DNA of 64,000 nt from Candidatus Aminicenantes bacterium UBA6072 (GTDB lineage Bacteria > Acidobacteriota > Aminicenantia > UBA2199). The stretch is taken from NCBI GenBank assembly GCA_002436105.1, contig DIXU01000003.1, forward strand, positions 62,001 to 126,000, given 5' to 3'. The notes under the pieces were generated by a model. It did not search any database, was not told the DNA's origin, and worked only from the letters and a program-made list of their open reading frames with translations. The position numbers were made by a program, and so were the translations under genes. The number at the start of each line of letters is the position of its first letter. Position 1 is the stretch's first letter. Positions 1-8,612 of this stretch are shown here, piece by piece.

Positions 1-356
1 AAACGGTTCTTCAGCGGCTTGTACTTGACCGTCTCGCGCAGGCTGCGCACCTCGTTGACCCCGTTGTTGGAGGCGCCGTCGATCTCCATGTAATCGGCCG
101 AATTGTCGTCGGTGATCTCCAGGCAGGTCGGGCATTCGTTGCAGGGCTCGATGGCCGGCCCCTTCTCGCAATTCAGGGCCTTGGCCAGGATGCGGGCCGA
201 GGAGGTCTTGCCCACCCCCTTCATGCCGGAAAAAATCAGCGCCGGGTAAACCTTGTTCATGGCGATGGCGTTCTGCAGCGTCTTGCAGATGGCGGCCTGG
301 CCGATGAGGTCGGCAAACTTCTGCGGCCGGTATTTCCTGGCTAAGGCAAGGTACAT
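1..356 (-). CDS. dnaX: DNA polymerase III subunit gamma/tau, N-terminal part
   Basis: Clamp-loader ATPase of the replicative polymerase. Only the first ~118 residues are in the window; the gene continues beyond base 1. The start is the ATG at 356-354, giving the family-typical opening MYLALARKYRPQKF. The P-loop reads GMKGVGKTSSA and is followed by the zinc-binding cysteine cluster (CEKG...C..CPTC) and then IDGASNNGV, all in the usual DnaX order. It lies just downstream of the SRP RNA and tRNA-Ser genes on the same strand, an arrangement also known from Firmicutes. Confidence 0.95.
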   Translation of the reverse strand, partial: MYLALARKYRPQKFADLIGQAAICKTLQNAIAMNKVYPALIFSGMKGVGKTSSARILAKALNCEKGPAIEPCNECPTCLEITDDNSADYMEIDGASNNGVNEVRSLRETVKYKPLKNR

Positions 357-373
357 GTTCTCTCTCTCAACAA

Positions 374-472
374 GGGCCCAGGAGGTCCCGGTCACCTGCG
401 GGGTCCTGCTTATTGCTGCTACCTCTCGGTCCTGACAAGGTTCGCAGGTCCGCACCGCCGGGCTCCTGGGCC
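374..472 (-). ncRNA. ffs: Small (4.5S-type) signal recognition particle RNA
   Basis: On the minus strand the ends pair (GGCCCAGGA with TCCTGGGCC) and the middle carries the Ffh-binding domain: CAGGACC-GAGA-GGTAGCAGC, matching the universal CAGGtCC-GNRA-GGaAGCAGC hairpin with its internal loops. Length is about 99 nt, normal for the small bacterial form. The exact ends are taken from the terminal pairing. It sits between tRNA-Ser and dnaX on the same strand. Confidence 0.9.
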
Positions 473-522
473 GTTTGTTTGCTGGAGCCGGGGCCTTTCC
501 GGTCCCGTGGATCAGGCGACAA

Positions 523-609
<87 letters not shown>

Positions 610-623
610 AGGCGCGAGGACAT

Positions 624-629
624 TGTATA
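624..629 (-). promoter_or_regulatory. Possible -10 box for the tRNA-Ser/SRP RNA/dnaX unit
   Basis: TATACA on the minus strand lies 14 bp before the first tRNA base. A weak -35 (TCTTGC) sits 17 bp upstream. This is the only promoter-like site seen in the 610-830 spacer. Confidence 0.4.
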
Positions 630-830
630 ATGAGATCGCCTCAAAAGCAAGAGGCCGGACCCGCAAATGCATGTTCGCCGTTCGTTGTCCGCTGGGGGGA
701 AGCCCAAAAACAGGATCATCAGGCCATTCCGCGCCCATTTTTCCGGCTTCCTTTGCGTCCGGCCGTTGCCGCTCGCCTCGAACAGGAATATCCAACCCTG
801 CCGTCAGCCGTCAGCGCATCCCGTTGCCCA

Positions 831-3800
831 TCAAAAATCGGCCAGTCTGGCCATGAAGGGCTCCAGCCTGAATTTCACCAGGACGGCCAGGGCGGGGAGA
901 AAATGCATGAGCGCCTCGACCTCCACGCCCGGCTGGGGATGCTTCTTCCCGGCAGTTCCCGCAAGGCGATGGATCTCCCAGAACAGCTGCCCGGCCAGCC
1001 GCTCGCAAAAAAACGCGAACCGTTCGCTGCTGAAGTAGATCTCCTCCTGGAAGCGATTCACCTGGATGAGCTCGCGGACCGGCGCCCGATCCATCAAGGC
1101 GACGACCAGCTTGGCGACGGCAACGGCGGCCTGCTCGCCGCCCTGGCTCGCCTTCAGGGCACAGGCCGAGATTTCTTCCTCGTTCTCGCAGGCGGCACGC
1201 AGCCAGTGCGTTTCGGGCTCGAGCGCCTCCGGCGCATCGCCCCACCCGCGCATCACGGCCGTTGAGGCCAGGTCGAGCCGCCACTCGTCCCAGAGGGCGG
1301 AAGCCGGCTTCGCTGCCGGGGCGAACGTCAGCCGGCGCAGGCATGAATACAGGATGAAGCGGCGGGCGCTTTTCAGGTCACGGGCATCCAGGCGGAGCCA
1401 TGAAGCCGGCGCGCCGCCTTTCTCCGTTCCCGGGCTGCGCGTCTTCCCGGACTGCGCAGCCAGCTGGCGCCAGGCCAGCTGGTCGGCGATGATCCCCTGC
1501 GCAATGGAAGGACCGTCGCCGCTTCCGGCCAGCCCGGCGGCGCGGGCGGCCAGCGCGGCGGCCTTTTCCTCCAGCTCCAGCCACAGGGCATTCTCGGCCA
1601 TTCCCCCGGGAGCGGCCTGCAGGACCGCCGCGAAGCGATCGGCCAGTTCCGTCCGGCACAGCTCGCGCAGGGCCTCGTGCAGCGGCAGCAGCTCCAGCTC
1701 ACGGCACGCCGCCTCCACGCTGGCGACGCCCCTTCCCTGCAACTGGCGGGCCAGAGCGGCGAGACGGCCGCCGGCATCGTCGGCCAGCTCGCGAAAATCG
1801 AGGAATACATGGGCCTGGTAGGCTCCCAGCTCGACGAACATCCCCCGGGCGCACAGCTCCTGGCAGGAGCGGATGTACTCCAGTCCCGTGACCTGATCGC
1901 GAAAGACGGCAAACCATCCGGGTTCGTCGCGCAGCCCCCATCCCCCGCCCAGGTCCTCCTGCCTGAGGCGACGCGGGCCGCCGAACGGATCCTCGGCGGC
2001 GAAGGCGGCCGAAACGCGGATCCAGCCGGCGGTCGCCGCGAAGCGGTTGTGGAAGATTACCAGGCTGCGCTCCTTGTCGCACAGGTTGGAATAGGCGACG
2101 ACATTCTCGTCGACGCCTCCGGCGGCAAAAAAATCGTAGAGGCGGAAATCGTCCACGCCGGAAAAAAGCTCCCGCCGGCGCAGCAGGGGAAAGATCTGGC
2201 GCTCGTGCCGAAGGACCAATCCCTCGTCAGGGCGCTCATCCAGGTAGGCCCGGCGGTACTCCATGCCGTATTTTTCGCTGTAGCCCTCGACCTGGCCGTG
2301 GCCGAACATCGGCAGCCCCGGCAGCGTCGCCAGCAGCGTGCAGGCGCCGAAATACTTGTCCCCGCCGCCGAACTGCGCCAGCGCCGTATCCTCGTCGGGA
2401 TTGTTCATGAAATTGACGAAGCGCTTGAGGATCTCGGGATTGAATTCCATGGCGTTCTTCAGCGACTGGCGGAACTTGGCGTTCTCCTCCATCTTCAGGA
2501 AGTTCATGAAGGCGCTGTTATAGACGCGGTGCATGCCCAGGGTGCGCACGAAATAGGATTCCATCAGCCAGAAGGCCTCGGCCAGCAGCAGGGTGTCGGG
2601 GTTCTCGCGGGCCATGCGGTCGACCACTTCGCGCCAGAACTCCCAGGGCATGACCCGGTTGAACTGCTCCTGGGTCATGCCCATGCCGGCGCGCGAGGGA
2701 ATGTCGCCGCCGCTCCCCGGCGGCGGGAACCACAGCCGCTGGTAGTGCCGCCGCGCCAGGGTCATGGCCGCGTCAAAGCGGATGATGGGGAACTTGCGGG
2801 ATACTTCCAGGATGCCCTGCATGACGGCCTCGCGCACGTCGGGCCGCAGGTAGTTCAGCTGCGCCGTGTCGTTCCAGGGCATGCGCGTGCCGTCGTTGCC
2901 GTGGTAGATGTAGCGCTCGCGGCCGCTGCGGCGGTCCACCCATTTGAAGACCACGGCGGCGTCGCTGCGGTCGTAATAGTGGTCCTCGAGGTAAATGCCC
3001 ACCCGCGGGTCGTGCGACAGGTCCTCGCCCGTGAAACGGTAGGAGGGGAAGGGACTGTGGTCGAGGGAGACGAACCACTCGGGATGCTCCACCACCCAGG
3101 GCGAGTCGATGCCCATGTGATTGGGGACCATGTCCGAGGCCAGGCGGATTCCCCGGGACCAGGCGCGACGGCGCAGGTTCTCCAGGGCCGCTTCTCCTCC
3201 CAGGTCGGCGGCGATCTCATAGCGGTACAGAGAATAGGCCGAGGCCATGGCCTCGGGATTGCCGCATTTCTGCTTGATGCGCCGCGAAGCGGGGCTGCGC
3301 TCCCAGACGCCGATCAGCCAGAGGCCGGTGAAACCCCGGCGGGCGAGCGTATCCAGTTCTTCGTCGGGGATGCCGTCCAGGGTGGTGATGGAGCGGCCGG
3401 TTGCCCGGCTGAGCTGGTCGAGCCATACATAGACGGTCTTGGCCATCAGCACCAGGCGCGGCATCCAGTCACGGTCAGGCGAGAAGCGCTCGGATTCCTC
3501 GCTGCCGGCGCCGCCGGTCATGCCGGCCGGGTCGGCCTCGAAGACCGCAGCCGGCCCGGGGCCGGGGAAAAACTTCTTCTCGTCCTCGCGGATGAGGTCG
3601 CCTCCCAGCAGGATGCGTTCCAGGAACCTGCCCAGCAGCAATCCCCATTTTTCCCGGATGAACTGCAGCTGCCCGGCAAGCGACTCGGGAAACGCCAGCG
3701 CCGGGCTGCGTAGCATGTCGACCAGGTTCTGGCCGTCGGGGCCGAAGGGCGGCAGCCGGGAGAAGAAATCCCGCGCCAGGCCGGGCAAAGACGGGTAAGC

Positions 3801-4409
3801 CGTGTCCCGGGCCAGGTCCTCGTCGGCGAACAGCTCGCGGAACGGCGCAAAAGCGGGATTGGCATTGGCCAGCCAGAGCAGCAGCAGCTCTTCCAAGGCC
3901 GTCTCGCGGTTGGCGACCCCCTGGGTCGTTCCCAGCAGGTATTCCTCGGGAGCGATCCGGCCCTGGTAGACGTCCAGAGCCGGGAAATCCCGGCAGAACC
4001 GCAGCAGGGCCCGGCGCAGCTCGCCGGCGCCGGCTTTCTTTTCCAGCTCGGCAATCAGCTCGCTGAAAACCTGCGGGCGCACCTGCGCCGCATACAGGGA
4101 GATCACGTAGTGCAGGATCTCGTCGATCAGCCCCATGGCGTTCAAGGAACCGGCCCGCACCGTTCCCTGCGGGGCATCCTGGCCGCGGCCTTCGTTCATT
4201 TTCCGGGCGAAGATGCGCACGGCCTGATAGTCGGCCAGGATCACGTTGCCGGTAACGGAGAACAGGGCCTGATTGAACTGGAAGCGGGTGCGGCAGGCCC
4301 GGGAGACATGGAACTCCCTGGCCGCATCCGGCGGCGGCGGCTGCCGGAGGACGAGGCGCTCCAGTTTCGTCAGCCGCAGCCTCAGGCATGCTCGATCCGA
4401 CTTGCGCAT
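831..4409 (-). CDS. Large GH13 (alpha-amylase family) glycoside hydrolase or transferase
   Basis: 1192 residues, about twice the usual GH13 length. The (beta/alpha)8 catalytic core begins near residue 325 and shows all four family motifs: DMVPNH (426-431), RFDAA (544-548, nucleophile Asp546), LLLAEAF (acid/base Glu611) and NNPDED (669-674, transition-state Asp). The ~320-residue N-terminal and ~400-residue C-terminal parts are not recognised. I see no signal peptide, so it is probably cytoplasmic and acts on alpha-glucans or trehalose-type sugars. Substrate cannot be read from sequence. Start chosen at ATG 4409; the frame is open for 56 codons further upstream but that stretch has no protein-like character and would run into the MFS gene. 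Confidence 0.85.
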   Translation of the reverse strand: MRKSDRACLRLRLTKLERLVLRQPPPPDAAREFHVSRACRTRFQFNQALFSVTGNVILADYQAVRIFARKMNEGRGQDAPQGTVRAGSLNAMGLIDEILHYVISLYAAQVRPQVFSELIAELEKKAGAGELRRALLRFCRDFPALDVYQGRIAPEEYLLGTTQGVANRETALEELLLLWLANANPAFAPFRELFADEDLARDTAYPSLPGLARDFFSRLPPFGPDGQNLVDMLRSPALAFPESLAGQLQFIREKWGLLLGRFLERILLGGDLIREDEKKFFPGPGPAAVFEADPAGMTGGAGSEESERFSPDRDWMPRLVLMAKTVYVWLDQLSRATGRSITTLDGIPDEELDTLARRGFTGLWLIGVWERSPASRRIKQKCGNPEAMASAYSLYRYEIAADLGGEAALENLRRRAWSRGIRLASDMVPNHMGIDSPWVVEHPEWFVSLDHSPFPSYRFTGEDLSHDPRVGIYLEDHYYDRSDAAVVFKWVDRRSGRERYIYHGNDGTRMPWNDTAQLNYLRPDVREAVMQGILEVSRKFPIIRFDAAMTLARRHYQRLWFPPPGSGGDIPSRAGMGMTQEQFNRVMPWEFWREVVDRMARENPDTLLLAEAFWLMESYFVRTLGMHRVYNSAFMNFLKMEENAKFRQSLKNAMEFNPEILKRFVNFMNNPDEDTALAQFGGGDKYFGACTLLATLPGLPMFGHGQVEGYSEKYGMEYRRAYLDERPDEGLVLRHERQIFPLLRRRELFSGVDDFRLYDFFAAGGVDENVVAYSNLCDKERSLVIFHNRFAATAGWIRVSAAFAAEDPFGGPRRLRQEDLGGGWGLRDEPGWFAVFRDQVTGLEYIRSCQELCARGMFVELGAYQAHVFLDFRELADDAGGRLAALARQLQGRGVASVEAACRELELLPLHEALRELCRTELADRFAAVLQAAPGGMAENALWLELEEKAAALAARAAGLAGSGDGPSIAQGIIADQLAWRQLAAQSGKTRSPGTEKGGAPASWLRLDARDLKSARRFILYSCLRRLTFAPAAKPASALWDEWRLDLASTAVMRGWGDAPEALEPETHWLRAACENEEEISACALKASQGGEQAAVAVAKLVVALMDRAPVRELIQVNRFQEEIYFSSERFAFFCERLAGQLFWEIHRLAGTAGKKHPQPGVEVEALMHFLPALAVLVKFRLEPFMARLADF

Positions 4410-4471
4410 GATCTGGCTCACGGGGCCACGATAGCATATCGACGGGAAAAAGGGAATGCTGGCGGCGGTTT

Positions 4472-5692
4472 TCACGGCCTGGAAACCGCGGGGCGCCAGC
4501 GGGCGATGAGCAGCAGCGCCAGCAGGGCCATGACCGCCCCGAAATAAAAGGGAGCCGCGGGTCCGAACCCGCCCCACTTGCCCGCCCCGCCCCAGAGGAT
4601 GCCGGCCAGGAAGGATGCGGGCAGGTCGGTCAGGCCGAGAACTGCGTTATACGTGCCATAGGCCATGCCCCGCGACTCGGCCGGGACCAGGTCAGCCACC
4701 AGCGCCTTGCCGGTCCCAAAGCTCAATCCGTAGTAGGCGCCGTAAACGACGAAAAGGACGATGATATGCGCGGTCGAGCGGGCCAGGGCCAATCCCAGGT
4801 AGGCCAGGGCGTAGATGGCCCAGCCGGCCATGAGCACGCGGCGGCGGCCGACGCGGTCCGAGAGCTTGCCGGCGGGCAGCGATACCGCGGAGTAGACGAA
4901 ATTAAAGGCCAGCAGCATGGCCAGGATGCCTGCGACCGGCAAGCCCCTTTCCTGGGCGCGCAGGATGATGAACGCGTCGGATGAGTTGCCCAATTCGAAG
5001 ATCCCGACCATGACGACGAATTTCCTGAAATCGCCGCCCAGGGACTTGAAGGCGAATTTAGGCAGCCGCGCCGCGCCGGACACCGCGGTCTCCCGGACCC
5101 CCAGGGCCAGGACGATCACCGCGATGAAAGCCGGCAGCAGGCTGGCCAGGACGATGATGCGGAAGGTACCGCCCAGCAATTCGCCGCTCCCCTGCTGCAT
5201 GGACCAGGTGATGGCCAGGGCGACGAGCAGTCCGCAAAAGGCGCCGGCGGTATCGGCGGCGCGGTGAAAGCCGAACGCGTGGCCGCGCTGCGCGTCGGAA
5301 GTGGAATCGGCCACCAGCGCGTCCCGCGGGGCGGTGCGAATGCCCTTGCCGACCCGGTCGCCCCAGCGGGCGGCGGCCACCACGCCCCAGGAGCGGGCGA
5401 AATAGAACAGCGGCTTGCTCAGCGCCGAGATGCCGTAGCCCAGAACGGCCAGCGCCTTTCTTTTGCGCAACTTGTCGGAAAGCCATCCGGAGAACAGCTT
5501 CAACAGGCTGGATGCGGATTCGGCCACCCCCTCGATGAGGCCGATGACGCTGGTCTTCACTCCCAGCACGTTCTTCATGAAGAGCGGCAGGGTGTTGATC
5601 ACCATCTCGCTGGAGACGTCGGTCAGGAAACTCGTGACCGCCACGATCCTGACGTTGCGCGGCAGTTTCCGGCGCGGTTCGCTTTCAGCCAT
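4472..5692 (-). CDS. Major facilitator superfamily transporter
   Basis: 406 residues, hydrophobic throughout, with a pattern fitting 12 membrane segments. Both halves carry the MFS motif A loop between segments 2 and 3 (GWLSDKLRKRKA near residue 70, GKLSDRVGRRRV in the second half). The substrate is not recognisable. The start ATG at 5692 has AGGTG upstream; the frame stays open for 236 codons further but that extension is antisense to znuA and is rejected. It is divergent from znuA, with its own TATAAT in the shared spacer, and lies 62 bp upstream of the GH13 gene, so the two may be co-transcribed. Confidence 0.85.
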   Translation of the reverse strand: MAESEPRRKLPRNVRIVAVTSFLTDVSSEMVINTLPLFMKNVLGVKTSVIGLIEGVAESASSLLKLFSGWLSDKLRKRKALAVLGYGISALSKPLFYFARSWGVVAAARWGDRVGKGIRTAPRDALVADSTSDAQRGHAFGFHRAADTAGAFCGLLVALAITWSMQQGSGELLGGTFRIIVLASLLPAFIAVIVLALGVRETAVSGAARLPKFAFKSLGGDFRKFVVMVGIFELGNSSDAFIILRAQERGLPVAGILAMLLAFNFVYSAVSLPAGKLSDRVGRRRVLMAGWAIYALAYLGLALARSTAHIIVLFVVYGAYYGLSFGTGKALVADLVPAESRGMAYGTYNAVLGLTDLPASFLAGILWGGAGKWGGFGPAAPFYFGAVMALLALLLIARWRPAVSRP

Positions 5693-5723
5693 GCAGGCAC
5701 CTCGCGATGACGGGGGAAAAGCG

Positions 5724-5729
5724 ATTATA
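5724..5729 (-). promoter_or_regulatory. -10 box for the MFS gene
   Basis: Perfect TATAAT on the minus strand, 31 bp before the MFS start codon, in the 93-bp divergent spacer. No convincing -35 was identified. Confidence 0.55.
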
Positions 5730-5755
5730 CCCCAAATCGGCGCCGCGAGGAAGAA

Positions 5756-5784
5756 TTTACTCGCCGGGGAAATTCTGCTACAAT
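5756..5784 (+). promoter_or_regulatory. Sigma-70-type promoter of znuACB
   Basis: TTTACT (5756-5761), 17 bp, TACAAT (5779-5784). The -10 ends one base before the ATG at 5786 and ten before the in-frame ATG at 5795, so a leaderless mRNA starting at 5795 is quite possible. No clear Zur-type palindrome was seen. Confidence 0.6.
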
Positions 5785-5785
5785 C

Positions 5786-6703
5786 ATGGCGGACATGAGG
5801 GTTCACCGCATCTTCCCCGTTGCCGCGCTGCTGGCCGTCTGGCTGCTGCCCGGAGGGCGGGCGGGAGCCGCCGCCGACAAGCCCCTGGTGCTGGCCGCGA
5901 CCGTCTTCCCCGCCGCCGACATCGTACGCCGCGTCGCCGGTCCCGATGTCCGCGTCATCCAGGTCCTGCCGGCCGGCGCTTCGCCCCATACCTTCGACCT
6001 GACGCCGGCGAAGGTCAGGGAGCTCCAGGCGGCGAGCCTCATTTTCAAGATCGGCGGCATTGACGACTGGATCGATGGCGTCGGCGAGAGCCTGCCGCGG
6101 GCGGCCATCGTCACGCTGCACCAGGGCATCGTCCGGCGGCCCTTCCACGCGGATGGTCACCATCACGGTTCCGGCTCCAGGGGGCATGGCGAGGAATTCG
6201 ACCCGCACTACTGGCTGGACGCGGAGAACGGCACGATCATGGCCCGCAATATCGCATCGGCGCTGGCGGTGGTCGATCCCGGCCGGGCCGCCGTTGTTGA
6301 AGGGAATCTCCGGGCCTATTCCAGGGAATTGAAACGCCTGCACAACGAGCTGCAGCGGGAATTGTCCGCCTTGAAGGAGAAGCGCATGTTCGTCTTCCAC
6401 GACGCCTGGCGTTATTTCGCCGCCGCCTATGGACTGGAGATCGCGGCGGTGTTCCAGGCATCGCCGGGCCGCGAACCCACTCCGCGCGGCATGCAGGACA
6501 TGTACGCCCTGGTCAAGGCATCGGGAATGCGGGTGATCTTTGGCGAGCCGCAGCTGCCCACCGCCAGCATCGAGCCCCTGCTGCGCGACCTGGGGCTGCG
6601 GCTGGTCGTCCTCGATCCCCTCGGCGGCAGTCAGCCCGGCGATTCCTATGCCGCTCTGCTGCGGCGCAACGCCCGGGCGGTGCGCAGCGCCCTGGAGCGC
6701 TGA
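5786..6703 (+). CDS. znuA: Metal (probably zinc) ABC transporter, periplasmic binding protein
   Basis: 305 residues. An N-terminal signal peptide (to about residue 30) is followed by a cluster A-I binding-protein fold. Probable metal ligands are His68 (SPHTFD), His141 (FDPHYW) and His205 (FVFHDAW). A short His-rich loop at 121-134 (HADGHHHGSG..GH) sits between the first two, as in zinc-type members. It is followed 2 bp later by the ATPase gene and then the permease gene, the standard three-part importer. Zinc is more likely than manganese because of the His loop, but this is inference. The true start may be ATG 5795, given how close the promoter is. Confidence 0.88.
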   Translation: MADMRVHRIFPVAALLAVWLLPGGRAGAAADKPLVLAATVFPAADIVRRVAGPDVRVIQVLPAGASPHTFDLTPAKVRELQAASLIFKIGGIDDWIDGVGESLPRAAIVTLHQGIVRRPFHADGHHHGSGSRGHGEEFDPHYWLDAENGTIMARNIASALAVVDPGRAAVVEGNLRAYSRELKRLHNELQRELSALKEKRMFVFHDAWRYFAAAYGLEIAAVFQASPGREPTPRGMQDMYALVKASGMRVIFGEPQLPTASIEPLLRDLGLRLVVLDPLGGSQPGDSYAALLRRNARAVRSALER

Positions 6704-6705
6704 CG

Positions 6706-7491
6706 ATGGCGTCCGTGCTGGAAGTGAAGGACCTCAGCGTGCGCTTCGCCGGCATTACCGCGCTGGAGCATGTCAGCTTTGCCATCGAGAAGGAGGCCAT
6801 CATCGCCGTGATCGGTCCCAACGGCTCGGGCAAGACCACCCTGCTGAAGGCGATCCTCGGGCTGGTCCCCTGCCAGGGCGAGGTGCGCCTCTTTTCCAAG
6901 CCGCTGCGCCAGGTTCTGTCCCAAGTGGGCTACGTGCCGCAGCGATTCGCCTTCGATCCCACCTTCCCGCTGACCGTCGAAGAGTTCATTTCCCTGACCT
7001 GCCGCTCCCCCGAGCGCCTGCCCGTCCACGGCGTCCTCGCCGAGGTGGGCATGAACGAGTTCAAAGGAAAGCTTATCGGCGAGTTGTCGGGCGGGCAACT
7101 GCAGCGCGTGCTGCTCGCCCATGCCCTGCTGCACCGCCCGCGCATCCTGTTCCTCGACGAGGCCACCAGCGGCATCGACATCGAGGGCCAGGGTGACTTC
7201 TATTCGACCATCCAGCGCCTGAACCGCGAGCACGGCGTGACCGTCATGATGGTCTCCCACGAGATCAGCATGGTCTACAAGTTCAGCGACCGCATCATCT
7301 GCCTGAACCGCGACCTGATCTCCCACGGCGAGACGCGCAGCACGCTCACCGCCGAGGTGCTCAGGAAGCTGTACGGCGAGAACTCCAGCTTCCAGCCCCA
7401 TGATCACCAGGCGGCACCGCCGCGCCCCGACGCGGCCGCACCGCCGCGCCCCGACGCGGCCCTTCACGGCGGCGGGAGGCACGATGGCTGA
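6706..7491 (+). CDS. znuC: Metal ABC transporter, ATP-binding protein
   Basis: 261 residues. It energises uptake by the neighbouring ZnuA/ZnuB. Walker A GPNGSGKTT (37-45), signature LSGGQLQRV and Walker B ILFLDEATSG are all intact, followed by the MVSHEI switch region. The C-terminal ~30 residues are low-complexity and contain an exact 24-bp tandem duplication (APPRPDAA twice) not expected in the family. The 3' end overlaps znuB by 8 bases. Confidence 0.9.
   Translation: MASVLEVKDLSVRFAGITALEHVSFAIEKEAIIAVIGPNGSGKTTLLKAILGLVPCQGEVRLFSKPLRQVLSQVGYVPQRFAFDPTFPLTVEEFISLTCRSPERLPVHGVLAEVGMNEFKGKLIGELSGGQLQRVLLAHALLHRPRILFLDEATSGIDIEGQGDFYSTIQRLNREHGVTVMMVSHEISMVYKFSDRIICLNRDLISHGETRSTLTAEVLRKLYGENSSFQPHDHQAAPPRPDAAAPPRPDAALHGGGRHDG
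7414..7461 (+). repeat. Perfect 24-bp tandem duplication in the znuC tail
   Basis: Two identical 24-bp units (7414-7437 and 7438-7461), each reading APPRPDAA in the znuC frame. Because the unit is a multiple of three it keeps the frame and only lengthens the tail. It lies just before the znuB ribosome binding site. Confidence 0.9.
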
Positions 7492-8293
7492 ACTGCTGCA
7501 GCTGCCGTTCATGCAGCGGGCGCTGCTGGCCGGGCTGGTCCTGGGGCTGCTCCTCTCCCAGCTGGGCATTTTCGTCACCCTGCGCCGCATGGCCTTTTTC
7601 AGCGACGGCATCGCCCACGCCGCCCTGGCCGGGGCGGCCATCGGCCTGCTCACCCGCCGCGATCCCCTGCACACGGCGCTGATCTTCAGCGCCCTGCTGG
7701 CCGCGGTGATCTTCTTCCTGGAAAAACGAAGCCGCCTGCCCATCGACTCCATCATCGGCATCATGTTCACCTCGAGCATGGCGCTGGGCGTCGTGCTCAT
7801 CAGCCTGCGCCAGGGCTACCAGCCCGAGCTGATCGGCTACCTTTTCGGCAACATCCTGGCCATCCGCGTCGCCGACCTGGTGCTGATCGTCGTGCTGGGC
7901 GCCGCGATCCTGGCCTTCCTTTTCAGCCGCCGCCGCAAGCTGACGCTGCTGGCCCTCGACCGCGAAATGGCCGCCCTGGCCGGCGTCGATCCCGGCCGCT
8001 ACGAGCTTCTCCTGTACGTCATGCTGGCCTGCGCCCTGGTGCTGGGCATCCGCGTCCTGGGAATCGTCCTGGTCAGCGCCATCCTGATCATCCCCGTCTC
8101 GACCGCCCGTCTGCTCAGCCGCTCCTTCCGGGCGCTCAGTTGCTGGACGGTGCTGATCGCCGAGTTCACCGTCCTGGCCGGGATCTTCCTTTCCTATTTC
8201 CTCGACCTGCCCACCGGCGCGGTGATCGTCCTGACCGGCAGCGTTTTGTTCGTCCTGGCGTTCCTGGCCTCGCTCCTGATCCGCCGATCCTGA
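7484..8293 (+). CDS. znuB: Metal ABC transporter, permease
   Basis: 269 residues, seven to nine hydrophobic segments, ABC-3 family. It has the family-typical opening (LPFMQRALLAGLVLG) and the MAFFSDGIAHAALAG segment that contacts the ATPase. Start ATG 7484 has GGGAGG at 7474-7479 and overlaps the znuC stop (ATGGCTGA). The frame is open 28 codons upstream, but that part is arginine-rich sequence from the repeat and is not the start. Confidence 0.9.
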   Translation: MAELLQLPFMQRALLAGLVLGLLLSQLGIFVTLRRMAFFSDGIAHAALAGAAIGLLTRRDPLHTALIFSALLAAVIFFLEKRSRLPIDSIIGIMFTSSMALGVVLISLRQGYQPELIGYLFGNILAIRVADLVLIVVLGAAILAFLFSRRRKLTLLALDREMAALAGVDPGRYELLLYVMLACALVLGIRVLGIVLVSAILIIPVSTARLLSRSFRALSCWTVLIAEFTVLAGIFLSYFLDLPTGAVIVLTGSVLFVLAFLASLLIRRS

Positions 8294-8331
8294 AAGGCAT
8301 CTCCGGGCCGCGCTTTCATGGCCCGGCCATA

Positions 8332-8360
8332 TTGACATGCCGCATTTTTTCTGGCAAAAT
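8332..8360 (+). promoter_or_regulatory. Promoter of tRNA-Asn
   Basis: TTGACA (8332-8337), 17 bp, CAAAAT (8355-8360). Transcription would begin about 5 bases before the tRNA 5' end. Confidence 0.6.
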
Positions 8361-8371
8361 GCTTCCTGGGT

Positions 8372-8447
8372 TCCTCAGTAGCTCAATCGGCAGAGCGGAT
8401 GGCTGTTAACCATTAGGTTGGGGGTTCAAGTCCCTCCTGAGGAGCCA
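8372..8447 (+). tRNA. tRNA-Asn (anticodon GTT)
   Basis: Acceptor TCCTCAG/CTGAGGA, anticodon loop CTGTTAA with GTT, T loop TTCAAGT, discriminator G and an encoded CCA (8445-8447). A run of six T follows directly. Confidence 0.95.
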
Positions 8448-8491
8448 TTTTTTATTGCCCCCATTTGTTCAAATCCAAGCTTTTCGTTTCT

Positions 8492-8535
8492 CTTGCTATC
8501 GTCTCATGTCTAGCGTCTAACGTCTGATTTCGTCT
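8492..8535 (+). repeat. Heptamer array, CTTGCT + NNYGTCT units (single arm)
   Basis: CTTGCT followed by ATCGTCT, CATGTCT, AGCGTCT, AACGTCT and a final decayed unit. It has the same unit and cap as the arrays near 40 kb and 61.5 kb. No inverted partner was found here. The preceding bases are T-rich. Confidence 0.8.
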
Positions 8536-8556
8536 GGCTTTTTCCGCGAAATCTGA

Positions 8557-8562
8557 TATAAT
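8557..8562 (+). promoter_or_regulatory. -10 box for ptsN-like gene
   Basis: Perfect TATAAT 50 bp before the ATG at 8613; the -35 position (about 8534) is poor. Confidence 0.45.
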
Positions 8563-8612
8563 GCTTTCTTACGGCACATGAAGTCAATCCACACTCAACA
8601 GGTGCAGCCAAC

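Noticed and set aside
1677..3713. 678-codon open frame antisense to the GH13 gene
   Set aside because: Low-complexity product and full overlap with a gene that has catalytic motifs; a by-product of GC-rich codon use. The same applies to long antisense frames at 25546-27360, 41537-44038, 43918-45771, 46762-48210, 48858-50870 and 57015-58253.
5693..5785. Zur operator between the MFS gene and znuA
   Set aside because: No dyad of suitable length was found in the spacer.
5693..6400. N-terminal extension of the MFS protein
   Set aside because: It would be antisense to znuA and has no transporter character; ATG 5692 has its own promoter.
8303..8326. Intrinsic terminator after znuB (CCGGGCC/GGCCCGG stem)
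   Set aside because: The stem is real but no T-run follows; the next bases are a tRNA promoter.
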